Shown piece by piece: positions 8,290 through 15,493 of a stretch of 64,000 nt of DNA. The DNA lies in NCBI RefSeq assembly GCF_021532375.1, contig NZ_JAKGAP010000002.1:1-64000 (forward strand), in the 5' to 3' direction. The DNA is from Paenibacillus alkaliterrae (GTDB lineage: Bacteria > Bacillota > Bacilli > Paenibacillales > Paenibacillaceae). Position 1 is the first letter of the stretch, and each line of letters starts with the position of its first letter. The translations under genes and the position numbers were made by a program. Under the pieces are notes generated by a model. It saw nothing but the letters and a program-made list of their open reading frames with translations, searched no databases and was not told the origin of the DNA.

Positions 8290-9228
8290 ATGGCTAACAA
8301 AATACCAAACCGGCAAGTGATTTGCGATACGCTTCTGGATCTGGCAAAGGGCGACCGCGATATCATGGTGCTCGCCAGCGATTCGCGCGGTTCGGCTGCT
8401 ATGGCTCCTTTCGCCGATACGTATCCGGAGCAATTCGTTGAGGTGGGCATTGCCGAGCAGAACATTGTCGGCATTTCTGCCGGTCTGGCGCACAGCGGCA
8501 AGAAGCCGTTCGTTACTTCGCCTGCCTGCTTCCTAAGCATGCGCAGTATTGAACAGATCAAGGTAGATGTTGCCTATTCCGCAACGAACGTCAAATTGAT
8601 CGGAATCAGCGGAGGAGTAAGCTATGGCGCACTCGGCATGTCGCATCATTCCGTTCAGGATTTGGCGGTTATGCGGGCTATCCCGGGTCTAGCCGTCGTT
8701 CTGCCCGCCGACCGGCATGAAACGAAAAAAATGACCGAAGCGCTTGTGAAGCATGAGGGAGGCGCATATATTCGAATCGGGCGAAACCCCGTAGAGGATG
8801 TATATGACTCCGATGATTACGAATTCATTATCGGCAAAGCGGTCACGATGCGCGAAGGATCGGATATCTCGATCATCGCCGCAGGTGAAACGGTGAGGGT
8901 CGCGCTTGACGCTGAAGCTGAATTGAAAGAGGCGGGCGTGTCCTGCAGGGTGATCAACATGCATACGATCAAACCTCTTGACAAAGAAGCGATCGTTAAA
9001 GCCGCACGCGAAACCGGACGAATCATTACGGTTGAAGAGCACAGCATTCACGGCGGGCTCGGTGCGGCGGTGGCGGAAGTGGTCGTACAGGAGCATCCGG
9101 TACCTGTAAAAATTGTCGGCATTCCCGATGAACCGGCTATTGCAGGCAAGACGTCGGAAGTTTTTAATCATTACGGAATCAGCGCTGATAACATCAAGAA
9201 GATTGCCCTGGAGATGCTGGGCAGATAA
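8290..9228 (+). CDS. Transketolase, C-terminal (pyrimidine-binding) subunit
   Basis: This 312-residue protein has the transketolase pyrimidine-binding domain, with the cofactor-activating Glu in EVGIAEQNIVGISAGLA, and a C-terminal transketolase domain ending with VEEHSIHGGLG and the GIPDEPAIAGK stretch. With the upstream subunit it rebuilds a full ThDP-dependent transketolase that moves a two-carbon unit from a ketose phosphate to an aldose acceptor. The gap to the preceding gene is 3 bp and to the following kinase 12 bp, so the three are surely co-transcribed. Confidence 0.93.
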   Translation: MANKIPNRQVICDTLLDLAKGDRDIMVLASDSRGSAAMAPFADTYPEQFVEVGIAEQNIVGISAGLAHSGKKPFVTSPACFLSMRSIEQIKVDVAYSATNVKLIGISGGVSYGALGMSHHSVQDLAVMRAIPGLAVVLPADRHETKKMTEALVKHEGGAYIRIGRNPVEDVYDSDDYEFIIGKAVTMREGSDISIIAAGETVRVALDAEAELKEAGVSCRVINMHTIKPLDKEAIVKAARETGRIITVEEHSIHGGLGAAVAEVVVQEHPVPVKIVGIPDEPAIAGKTSEVFNHYGISADNIKKIALEMLGR

Positions 9229-9240
9229 GGACGGCAGACG

Positions 9241-10755
9241 ATGGACAACTATATTTTGGCAATCGATCAAAGCACCTCGGCTACAAAGGCGCTTATTGTT
9301 GACCGGAAAGGAATCGTGATCGCTAGAAGCTCGGCGGAGCATAAGCAATGGTATCCAGCTCCCGGCTGGGTCGAGCATGATCCGCTCGAAATTTATAGAA
9401 ATGTGAAGAAGACCGCGCTTGCCGTTTTGAAGCAAACCGGCATCACCTCCGATCAAATTGCTATCCTTACGATAACGAACCAACGTGAAACGGCCGTCCT
9501 GTGGGATCGGCTAAACGGAGAGCCTGTTTATAACGCGATTGTCTGGCAATGCCAACGAACGGCTGAACGTTGCGCGGAGTATATATTTGAAGGGCAAGAA
9601 GCGTCTGTCATCGCGAAGACAGGACTCATGCTCGACCCGTATTTTTCCGCTGCCAAATGGGGGTGGATGCTGCACAATGTCGAGGGCGTGCGCGCCAAGC
9701 TTGCTGAAGGCAGGCTTCTAGCCGGAACGATCGACAGCTGGCTCATCTGGAAGCTGACGGGCGGCAAGGTACACGCCACCGATTACACGAATGCCAGCAG
9801 GACTTCTTTGTTTAATATCCACACTTTAGAGTGGGATGAGGAGATGTGCGCTTTATTCGGCGTCCCGTCCATGCTTCTTCCGGAAGTAAAATATTCCGAC
9901 GAGGTGTTCGGCTATACAGAAGCCGCAGACTGGCTGAGGGTATCTGTTCCGATCTCAGGCGTTATCGGCGATTCCCAGGCAGCCTTGTTTGGCAACCTGT
10001 GCTTGGAAGAGGGGATGGCGAAGGCGACCTACGGCACCGGCACATCCGTTCTGATGAACGTCGGACAAAAGCCGGCCCCTTTAGGTAACGGACTCGTCCA
10101 GACCATTGCTTGGGGAAAAGGAAAAGCTGTCACCTATGCGCTCGAAGCGGTCATCCGCACGTCCGGCGACAGCTTAAAATGGATTCGGGACAATTTGGGC
10201 TTATTTGAAACCTTTGAGGATATGGATCGTCTGCTGGAGAGCGCACCGGACAATCAGGGCGTCTATCTCGTTCCGGCCTTCGTTGGCCTTGGGGCGCCGT
10301 ATTGGCAGCCTGACGCAAGGGCGGCAATTACGGGGATGAACCGCGGAACGGGCAAAGCGCATATTATCCGTGCTGCTGTGGAAAGCATCGCCTACCAGGT
10401 TCATGACGCGGTAGAGCTGCTGCAGTCCGTCTCGGGCGTTACCCTTGAAGAGCTGCGTGCGGACGGAGGGGCTGCGGATAATGCTTTACTCATGCAGTTC
10501 CAATCGGATATATTGAGAAAAAAAGTAGTGAGGGCCGGCGTCGTGGAGCTTTCCGCCATGGGCTCGGTTTATTTGGGCGGTCTGGCGGTTGGCATCTGGG
10601 GCTCGACCCGGGAGCTCGAAGCAATCGTTCGGTGCTCCCGCACATATGTCCCGCAAATGGACGAGGCTGAAAGAGACAATTCGTTGGCCGGATGGCACAA
10701 AGCGGTGTCCGCTTTGCTGTGCGAGGCCGGCGAGATTCCATCTTCAACGAAATGA
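9241..10755 (+). CDS. FGGY-family carbohydrate kinase, glycerol-kinase-like
   Basis: This 504-residue kinase is close to GlpK in overall sequence: TNQRETAVLWDR, VWQCQRT, LDPYFSAAKW, YTNASRTSLFNI and LMQFQSDIL are all present. The glycerol-contacting Arg-Glu, Trp and Tyr of GlpK are therefore kept. The motif that is GDQQAALFG in GlpK reads GDSQAALFG here, as in other FGGY kinases. Its place in an isomerase-transketolase operon, without glpF or glpD, argues for a small ketose such as a tetrulose or apulose rather than glycerol. It would make the ketose phosphate consumed by the transketolase. A terminator follows at 10768. Glycerol kinase activity cannot be excluded. Confidence 0.85.
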   Translation: MDNYILAIDQSTSATKALIVDRKGIVIARSSAEHKQWYPAPGWVEHDPLEIYRNVKKTALAVLKQTGITSDQIAILTITNQRETAVLWDRLNGEPVYNAIVWQCQRTAERCAEYIFEGQEASVIAKTGLMLDPYFSAAKWGWMLHNVEGVRAKLAEGRLLAGTIDSWLIWKLTGGKVHATDYTNASRTSLFNIHTLEWDEEMCALFGVPSMLLPEVKYSDEVFGYTEAADWLRVSVPISGVIGDSQAALFGNLCLEEGMAKATYGTGTSVLMNVGQKPAPLGNGLVQTIAWGKGKAVTYALEAVIRTSGDSLKWIRDNLGLFETFEDMDRLLESAPDNQGVYLVPAFVGLGAPYWQPDARAAITGMNRGTGKAHIIRAAVESIAYQVHDAVELLQSVSGVTLEELRADGGAADNALLMQFQSDILRKKVVRAGVVELSAMGSVYLGGLAVGIWGSTRELEAIVRCSRTYVPQMDEAERDNSLAGWHKAVSALLCEAGEIPSSTK

Positions 10756-10767
10756 ATAGATCGAATG

Positions 10768-10804
10768 AGGATTCTGTGGCAGCTGCCGTAGAATCCTTTT
10801 TTTC
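10768..10804 (+). terminator. Intrinsic terminator of the isomerase-kinase operon
   Basis: AGGATTCT (10768-10775) pairs with AGAATCCT (10790-10797); the loop holds a further GGCAGCTGCC dyad and seven T follow. It closes the four-gene operon 12 bp after the kinase stop. Confidence 0.85.
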
Positions 10805-10961
10805 GTTTTGTTATAGGATTGAAAAATCGATGTGATTGTATTTAGTATTTAAACGTTATGGCCGGTCCGGTCCGCACGTGGAAATTTTATAACGATCCCG
10901 CTCACGAGTGGCTGCTAAAGAAAACGAAAGTTTAAATGCGACGGCATTAATGCGATAATGT

Positions 10962-10991
10962 TTGCCAATCTGACCTCTCTCTGAGCATAAT
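10962..10991 (+). promoter_or_regulatory. Probable sigma-A promoter for the lacI remnant and ung
   Basis: TTGCCA (10962-10967) and CATAAT (10986-10991) are 18 bp apart. The remnant at 11028 and ung at 11107 follow without an obvious terminator between them. Confidence 0.45.
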
Positions 10992-11027
10992 AGAGTATAG
11001 AACGAATCGTGTGAGCGAGGAATGTGA

Positions 11028-11096
11028 ATGAAAGCGACGATTTATGATGTAGCTAGAGAAGCGGGGATACAGGATAGTCAATCCATGCGGGATTAA
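11028..11096 (+). pseudogene. Remnant of a LacI/CcpA-type regulator gene
   Basis: A 22-codon frame starts [13 protein letters not shown], the hallmark first helix-turn-helix of CcpA-like LacI regulators; the ccpA gene at 47022 reads [19 protein letters not shown]. The homology stops after AREAG, and nine unrelated or C-terminal-like codons precede a stop. A purine-rich AGCGAGGAA lies upstream of the ATG. The likely history is an internal deletion that joined the head of a regulator gene to another end. The 22-residue product could not fold as a regulator. Confidence 0.7.
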
Positions 11097-11106
11097 GGAG
11101 ATATAC

Positions 11107-11793
11107 ATGATGAATTTATCGCTTAGCAATGATTGGTCGCGCCAGCTTGAAGCTGAGCTCTCAACGACGTACATGAGGGAGCTAGCGAGCTTTTTACAGC
11201 GAAAATATGCGGAGAAGACCGTTTATCCAAGACGGGACGAGATATTTAATGCGCTTCATTATACACCATATGAACAAACGAAGGTTGTCATTTTGGGCCA
11301 AGATCCTTATCATGGACCCGGGCAAGCGCATGGTCTTAGCTTCTCCGTGAAGAAGGGAATTAAAGTGCCGCCATCTCTGAAAAACATTTATAAGGAGCTG
11401 GAAGAGGATATAGGTTGCCGGATTCCCGATCATGGCTGCTTGGAGTCATGGGCGAAACAGGGCGTTTTGCTGCTCAACACGGTTCTTACCGTCGAGGAGG
11501 GAAATGCGAATTCGCATCAAGGCTTGGGGTGGGAACGGTTTACCGATTCAATCATCGAGGCATTGAATAACCGGGGGCAGCCGGTCGTATTTATTCTCTG
11601 GGGGAAGCATGCGCAAACAAAAGCTACTAACATTAATGCGGACAAGCATCATGTCATCATTTCGCCGCATCCCAGCCCGTTTGCTGCCCGTAAGGGATTC
11701 TTTGGGAGCAAACCATTCTCGCGGACGAATGCCTTCCTGGAGAGCATAGGGAGCGATCCTATTGATTGGAGCATTCCGATGTCGGCCGAATGA
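11107..11793 (+). CDS. ung: Uracil-DNA glycosylase
   Basis: This 228-residue family 1 uracil-DNA glycosylase removes uracil from DNA as the first step of base excision repair. The water-activating loop [18 protein letters not shown] places the catalytic Asp at residue 66, and [13 protein letters not shown] is the conserved leucine-loop region with the catalytic His. Length is normal for the family. An ideal AAGGAG stands 6 bp before the first of two adjacent ATGs. It follows a lacI remnant with no terminator between. It is convergent with the SLH gene. Confidence 0.97.
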   Translation: MMNLSLSNDWSRQLEAELSTTYMRELASFLQRKYAEKTVYPRRDEIFNALHYTPYEQTKVVILGQDPYHGPGQAHGLSFSVKKGIKVPPSLKNIYKELEEDIGCRIPDHGCLESWAKQGVLLLNTVLTVEEGNANSHQGLGWERFTDSIIEALNNRGQPVVFILWGKHAQTKATNINADKHHVIISPHPSPFAARKGFFGSKPFSRTNAFLESIGSDPIDWSIPMSAE

Positions 11794-11810
11794 CCGGGAA
11801 CGCAGAAAAA

Positions 11811-11864
11811 AAGGCTTCTCTGCAGCCTGATCGTAAAGATCAGGTCCGCGGAGGAGCCTTCTTG
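11811..11864. terminator. Bidirectional terminator between ung and the SLH gene
   Basis: A long imperfect stem runs from AAGGCT (11811) to AGCCTT (11855-11860), with a central CCTGATC/GATCAGG hairpin. A run of A before it gives a T-run on the minus strand, and CTTGTATT follows on the plus strand, so it can serve both convergent genes. Confidence 0.75.
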
Positions 11865-11866
11865 TA

Positions 11867-12823
11867 TTATTCGGCAATGATGCCTGTGCCGACGGATGAA
11901 TCGCTCGACGATGAAGAAGCGGGCAGCTGCGGCTCGAATGCGGCATCCACATAGGTGGACACTTGAACGTCCGTAATTACCTGCGGGTACATTTTATCGG
12001 GATCGGGCATAACGGTCTCTACATGAATAATCGCTTGATCGCCTTCAAATACGATCGACGCGATACGAAGCCCATAACCAGGATGAGGCATTTGGGCGCT
12101 AACGGTTACTTTGTTCACTTCAGCGTTAACAGGAGCGACGTTTAATTTAAGCTTATAGGTCGGTTGCTCGGGAAGCGGTGGAATCGGCGTCGTCTCCTTC
12201 ACGAAGGTAATGGAATCGTATAACCAGCCCGCAGCGACGCTGCGCGTAATCGGCTGCTTCGGATAAAAGTTGTTCGAGCTGTCCAGCGTTGCGATTTTGC
12301 TTATGAGAAGCTTCTGGATACTGTCACTATATGCGCTATTTACGTCAGCTTGATCCTTAAATTCGATAAAAATCTTGATAAACGCAAAATCGCCCTTCGT
12401 TAGAATAGCCTTAAACAAATGATGGGCGAACTGTTCGCGTGTCATTATGTTATTAGCTTTGATCGTATGCGGAATTTCAAGGTCGTACACGCCAGCGATT
12501 ACGAAGGCCTGGGAATACCAGGCATCATCCTTAAGATTAGGAAATGAATCGCTCGCTTTCGGTTCTTTAATAAAGCGCATATGGTCAATATTAAGGTCCA
12601 GACCTTTCACAATCATAGATACGCCTTCCGCGTAGGTCAGCTTGCCCTTTGGGTTAAACTTATCATGTTTAGGGTTTCCCTGTATTATTCCTTGCTTCTT
12701 TAGCTCGGCAATCTTTTGTTCGTTCGCATCGTTTTTAACGTCGTTAAATGCAAAGACGGATTGTCCTAGCGTGAAAAGCATCATCGCAACCAGTGTCATT
12801 ATTAGTATGGATCTTTTCTTCAT
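11867..12823 (-). CDS. S-layer homology (SLH) domain surface protein
   Basis: This 318-residue exported protein has a signal peptide ending at VFA (residue 25). SLH repeats then fill about residues 26-210, with typical segments such as FNPKGKLTYAEG, DAWYSQAFVIAG, MTREQFAHHLF and YPKQPITRSVAAGWL. SLH domains anchor proteins to pyruvylated secondary wall polymer. The C-terminal 90 residues, with GYGLRIASIVFEGDQAI and a proline-bearing strand, weakly resemble the PrcB C-terminal domain found in other Paenibacillus SLH proteins; that is tentative. The end is serine-rich and low complexity. A GAGAGGTGA ribosome binding site precedes the ATG. No operon partner is visible. Confidence 0.85.
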   Translation of the reverse strand: MKKRSILIMTLVAMMLFTLGQSVFAFNDVKNDANEQKIAELKKQGIIQGNPKHDKFNPKGKLTYAEGVSMIVKGLDLNIDHMRFIKEPKASDSFPNLKDDAWYSQAFVIAGVYDLEIPHTIKANNIMTREQFAHHLFKAILTKGDFAFIKIFIEFKDQADVNSAYSDSIQKLLISKIATLDSSNNFYPKQPITRSVAAGWLYDSITFVKETTPIPPLPEQPTYKLKLNVAPVNAEVNKVTVSAQMPHPGYGLRIASIVFEGDQAIIHVETVMPDPDKMYPQVITDVQVSTYVDAAFEPQLPASSSSSDSSVGTGIIAE

Positions 12824-13026
12824 AAACTCACCTCTCTTTTAATTTGCTGCAGCACTTACTTGACGCATGCTGAAGACAAATTGTTGCAATTTGGATGAAT
12901 TTATTATGGCCCAACTAACAGGTAAGGAAAACGAAGAACTAAAACTTCATCAAAAAAATAAAAAAATGAGAATCTAATGTTGACGACGACTTCAATTGCT
13001 GATATATTATTAATTGTCGCTAACAT

Positions 13027-13099
13027 GATCTGGTAGCTCAGCTGGGAGAGCACTATCTTGACAGGGTAGGGGTCACAGGTTCGAACCCTGTTCAGATCA
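13027..13099 (+). tRNA. tRNA-Val (anticodon GAC)
   Basis: The acceptor stem GATCTGG/TCAGATC has seven pairs. The D arm contains AGCTCAGCTGGGAGAGC. The anticodon stem CTATC/GGTAG encloses the loop TTGACAG with anticodon GAC, and the T arm is ACAGG-TTCGAAC-CCTGT. The discriminator is A and CCA is not encoded. A terminator follows directly. The downstream 1.1 kb is gene-poor, as expected beside a tRNA used as an integration site. Confidence 0.96.
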
Positions 13100-13104
13100 T
13101 ACAG

Positions 13105-13131
13105 AAAAACCCTTGCACAGCAAGGGTTTTT
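13105..13131 (+). terminator. Terminator of tRNA-Val
   Basis: AAAAACCCTTG (13105-13115) and CAAGGGTTTTT (13121-13131) form a perfect 11-bp stem with a short ACAG-type loop just after the tRNA. Confidence 0.85.
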
Positions 13132-13183
13132 CGCTTGTCTGGGGAATTTTACAGGCTTGATAAATAGCCCAACTAGCCTTCGT

Positions 13184-13219
13184 GGTCAAGAATTGGTCAA
13201 GAATGTATTTTTGGTCAAG
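13184..13219 (+). repeat. Three direct GGTCAAG repeats downstream of tRNA-Val
   Basis: GGTCAAG occurs at 13184-13190, 13195-13201 and 13213-13219, the first two extended as GGTCAAGAAT. Short direct repeats of this kind near a tRNA 3' end resemble arm-type integrase binding sites. The spacing (11 and 18 bp) is irregular. Confidence 0.5.
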
Positions 13220-13246
13220 CTACAGTTAAAAAATAAGCATAAAAAT

Positions 13247-13282
13247 AGACCGTATCAATGTTCAATGTTGATGCGGTCTTTT
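13247..13282 (+). terminator. Intrinsic terminator with no clear upstream gene
   Basis: AGACCGTATCAA (13247-13258) pairs with TTGATGCGGTCT (13268-13279), allowing one G-T pair, followed by TTT. It has the form of a gene end, although no intact gene precedes it, which supports loss of a gene here. Confidence 0.7.
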
Positions 13283-13540
13283 CCTATTCAACTTATTCGT
13301 TGTCACCAAAAAGCATATTGCCAAAATTCTTTGCGGTTTCCTTTTGCGTACTAGGTCGGCATTAACCATTCGCATGGCGATGAATCGACATTTTATTAAA
13401 CGTGTTTATCTGAACAACCGCCATCCGTTAACAGATTTTTATTGCTTGATTTTCCACTCATCACCTGAATAAAACATCCATTCCTTTTCTATTTCACGAT
13501 AATATAATGCTAATATCTTAAACAAAAGGAGTGGTTATCA

Positions 13541-13915
13541 ATGCCATTACGTCAAATTTCAATCTTTAATAAAAGAACGAAGAAAAAGGTAAAGAAAGGT
13601 CTCCCCGCCATAAAACAATTGAATGACTTGGCATCAGCTATCAATAATTTATATGATCGTCTCGATACGGACAGCGATTTTGCAAGGGATTGGAGAAATG
13701 CCTGCTCTCGATGCAATCGGAGATTTTTGCGCACTTCATTCGGTGAATCGACATTTGACCAGTATCACGGCTTTATTCGTTGTGTTACCCGTTCATTCAG
13801 ACATCCTGATACCGGACATATAAGAAGATACCGTTGCTGTATTCTGTATTTCTGGGTGGATGATTTCATCGTAAGCTTCAATTTCTGTTATCCGAGAAGA
13901 CGCCATATTCAATAA
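13541..13915 (+). CDS. Hypothetical small protein, doubtful
   Basis: A 124-codon frame follows a good AAAGGAGTGG ribosome binding site and a TATAAT at 13503-13508. The first 50 residues are Lys-rich and plausible as protein (MPLRQISIFNKRTKKK, then a helical stretch). The later part is rich in Arg, Cys and Phe, unlike normal coding sequence. The gene may therefore be frameshifted near its middle, and another frame opens from 13623 to 13823. No family is recognised. Confidence 0.3.
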   Translation: MPLRQISIFNKRTKKKVKKGLPAIKQLNDLASAINNLYDRLDTDSDFARDWRNACSRCNRRFLRTSFGESTFDQYHGFIRCVTRSFRHPDTGHIRRYRCCILYFWVDDFIVSFNFCYPRRRHIQ

Positions 13916-14079
13916 AAGTTTTCCTGAAGTTAAACACTCTTCCCATTGCTTTCGTACGGACCTAAATCTTTATAGGACACGCTTTGTAACCTCTGTTCAA
14001 TATCACTTTGAAGTAGGGCGTCATCCACAAACACAACGTATACACCACTATGTAAAATGTACTCATTCCAACTTCTAAG

Positions 14080-14106
14080 ACCCGTCATCCAGCGATGACG
14101 GGTTTT
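14080..14106 (+). terminator. Intrinsic terminator
   Basis: ACCCGTCAT (14080-14088) and ATGACGGGT (14095-14103) form a perfect 9-bp stem followed by TTT. It argues against a minus-strand gene at 13930-14193, whose frame it would interrupt. Confidence 0.7.
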
Positions 14107-14184
14107 GGTTTGGCGGAAAAACCGCTCCTCTAAACTATCTAAACTATTTAAAAATGAAATCGCTTTCAAAGGAAGGGGCGATTC

Positions 14185-14319
14185 ATGAATCATCTACGTA
14201 CTATCGGATTGGCCGGAGTTAATTTTGGCGATCATCAGCGGTTTACGCTCAAATGGGCGATCGGCTCAACGCTAGTTATGCTGGTAACGGCTTTGATTAT
14301 AGGAGTTGTGAACATTTAG
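14185..14319 (+). CDS. Small single-pass membrane protein, 44 residues
   Basis: The frame starts at an ATG 9 bp after GGAAGGGG and codes for a polar N-terminus of about 24 residues (MNHLRTIGLAGVNFGDHQRF), followed by one hydrophobic helix (WAIGSTLVMLVTALIIGVV). No family is recognised. Ribosome binding site quality and the clean amphipathic layout support translation. It lies about 137 bp upstream of gapB on the same strand; GAACA repeats and the gapB promoter lie between them, so it is probably transcribed separately. Confidence 0.55.
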   Translation: MNHLRTIGLAGVNFGDHQRFTLKWAIGSTLVMLVTALIIGVVNI

Positions 14320-14366
14320 AGAACAATTAGAATGTCATTTATGAACAATATGAACAAAATAGAACA
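14310..14366 (+). repeat. Phased GAACA repeats upstream of gapB
   Basis: GAACA occurs at 14310, 14321, 14343, 14352 and 14362, with a GAATG near 14330, so copies recur about every 9-12 bp, close to one helical turn. Most are preceded by A or T and followed by an A/T-rich step. The array lies just upstream of the probable gapB promoter and could be a multi-site binding region for an unknown regulator. Confidence 0.5.
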
Positions 14367-14382
14367 TCATATAAATTATATA

Positions 14383-14411
14383 TTGTGGATTAAATAGCAA
14401 TATGTTATACA
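14383..14411 (+). promoter_or_regulatory. Probable gapB-pckA promoter with an overlapping CcpN box
   Basis: TTGTGG (14383-14388) and TATACA (14406-14411) are 17 bp apart. TATGTTATACA (14401-14411) matches every position of the CcpN consensus TRTGHYATAYW recalled from Bacillus subtilis. There CcpN represses gapB and pckA during growth on sugars by acting at the promoter, and the overlap with the -10 element here fits that. Confidence 0.6.
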
Positions 14412-14455
14412 TTAATAAAGGAAAAAATTATCTTTTATTTTGAAAGGAGAACACA

Positions 14456-15493
14456 ATGACTGCAGGACTAGGAATTAGTGGTATGGGGAGAATTGGTAGA
14501 TTGCTGGTTAGAAAGATTTTATCTGGCGGTACGGGTCAAATCGAATTGAAAGCGATTAATTCCGTCTATCCTGCTGAAACGGTAGCTCATTTGCTAAAGT
14601 ATGATACGGTGCATGGAACATGGGATGCTGCTATCACTGTAAAGGATGGAATGCTCGTTATTAATGGTCATCCTGTGCAGGTAACTTATCAACGTGAACC
14701 TGAAAACATTGGATGGAGTCAGATGGACGTAGACGTTGTGATTGATGCTACGGGCCAGTTTAATCATCGGCAAGGTGCACAGAAACATTTGAAAACCGGG
14801 GCATCCACCGTAATCGTCACAGCGCCTGGAACGCAAATGGATCTTACTGTGGTCATGGGAGTCAATGACCATTTGCTTGATTTGTCGCAGCATTCTATCC
14901 TTTCAGCGGCTTCCTGTACAACAAACTGCGTTGCACCTTTGCTAAGTATTTTGGATGATTCTTTTCAAGTTAAGAATGGTTGGATGACAACCGTTCACTC
15001 CTTTACTTCAGACCAAAATCATTTGGATAATCCGCATAAAGATTTGCGGAGAGCCCGCGCTTGCACGCAATCCATTATTCCGACTACAACAGGCGTAGGG
15101 AAGGCGCTTGCGGATGTCCTTCCTCATCTTGCTTCCATTATTGAAGGCATTTCTATCCGTGTACCGGTCCAAGACGTTTCATTAGTTGATCTCACCGTTC
15201 AAGTTAAACGTGAAGTTTCTTTGGAAGAGGTTAAATCGGCATTTATAACGGCAGCAAACGGGTCATTATCCCATTATGTCGGATTTACAAAAGAACCTTT
15301 AGTATCTTCGGATTTTATAGGGTGCGATAAATCAGCTGTTGTTGATTCCCTTTCTATCATGGTCATGGGAAATCAAATCAAAGTACTTGCTTGGTATGAT
15401 AACGAATGGGCATACGCTAGCAGAGTTATTGAGCTGGCTCAAACCGTAAGCGAAAGGATGGGGCAAAAATGGCAAACTTCGTTGGCTCTGTAG
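14456..15493 (+). CDS. gapB: Glyceraldehyde-3-phosphate dehydrogenase, gluconeogenic GapB type
   Basis: This 345-residue GAPDH has the Rossmann start [15 protein letters not shown], catalytic Cys154 in [16 protein letters not shown], and the C-terminal WYDNEW. At the position where glycolytic GapA has an Asp that selects NAD, it reads [13 protein letters not shown], like the NADP-preferring B. subtilis GapB (NASYP). It should work in the gluconeogenic direction. Its partner pckA starts 25 bp before its stop, so the two are translationally coupled. A CcpN-box match overlaps the -10 element. GAAAGGAG precedes the ATG. Confidence 0.92.
   Translation: MTAGLGISGMGRIGRLLVRKILSGGTGQIELKAINSVYPAETVAHLLKYDTVHGTWDAAITVKDGMLVINGHPVQVTYQREPENIGWSQMDVDVVIDATGQFNHRQGAQKHLKTGASTVIVTAPGTQMDLTVVMGVNDHLLDLSQHSILSAASCTTNCVAPLLSILDDSFQVKNGWMTTVHSFTSDQNHLDNPHKDLRRARACTQSIIPTTTGVGKALADVLPHLASIIEGISIRVPVQDVSLVDLTVQVKREVSLEEVKSAFITAANGSLSHYVGFTKEPLVSSDFIGCDKSAVVDSLSIMVMGNQIKVLAWYDNEWAYASRVIELAQTVSERMGQKWQTSLAL

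Larger units (their letters stand above)
13132..14184. other. Gene-poor region next to tRNA-Val, possible scar of an integrated element
   Basis: Apart from one weak open frame (13541-13915) and two intrinsic terminators, no recognisable gene lies here. Several short frames on both strands give no familiar protein. Three direct GGTCAAG repeats sit close to the tRNA. Together these suggest a decayed prophage or genomic island end, but no integrase can be recognised. Confidence 0.4.

Noticed and set aside
8689-9483. 264-codon minus-strand frame across the transketolase subunit and kinase
   Set aside because: It spans the junction of two well-identified plus-strand genes and its translation has an unnatural composition, rich in Arg, His and Phe.
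13930-14193. 87-codon minus-strand frame near tRNA-Val
   Set aside because: A strong plus-strand terminator lies within it, it overlaps the start of a better-supported small gene, and no family is recognised.
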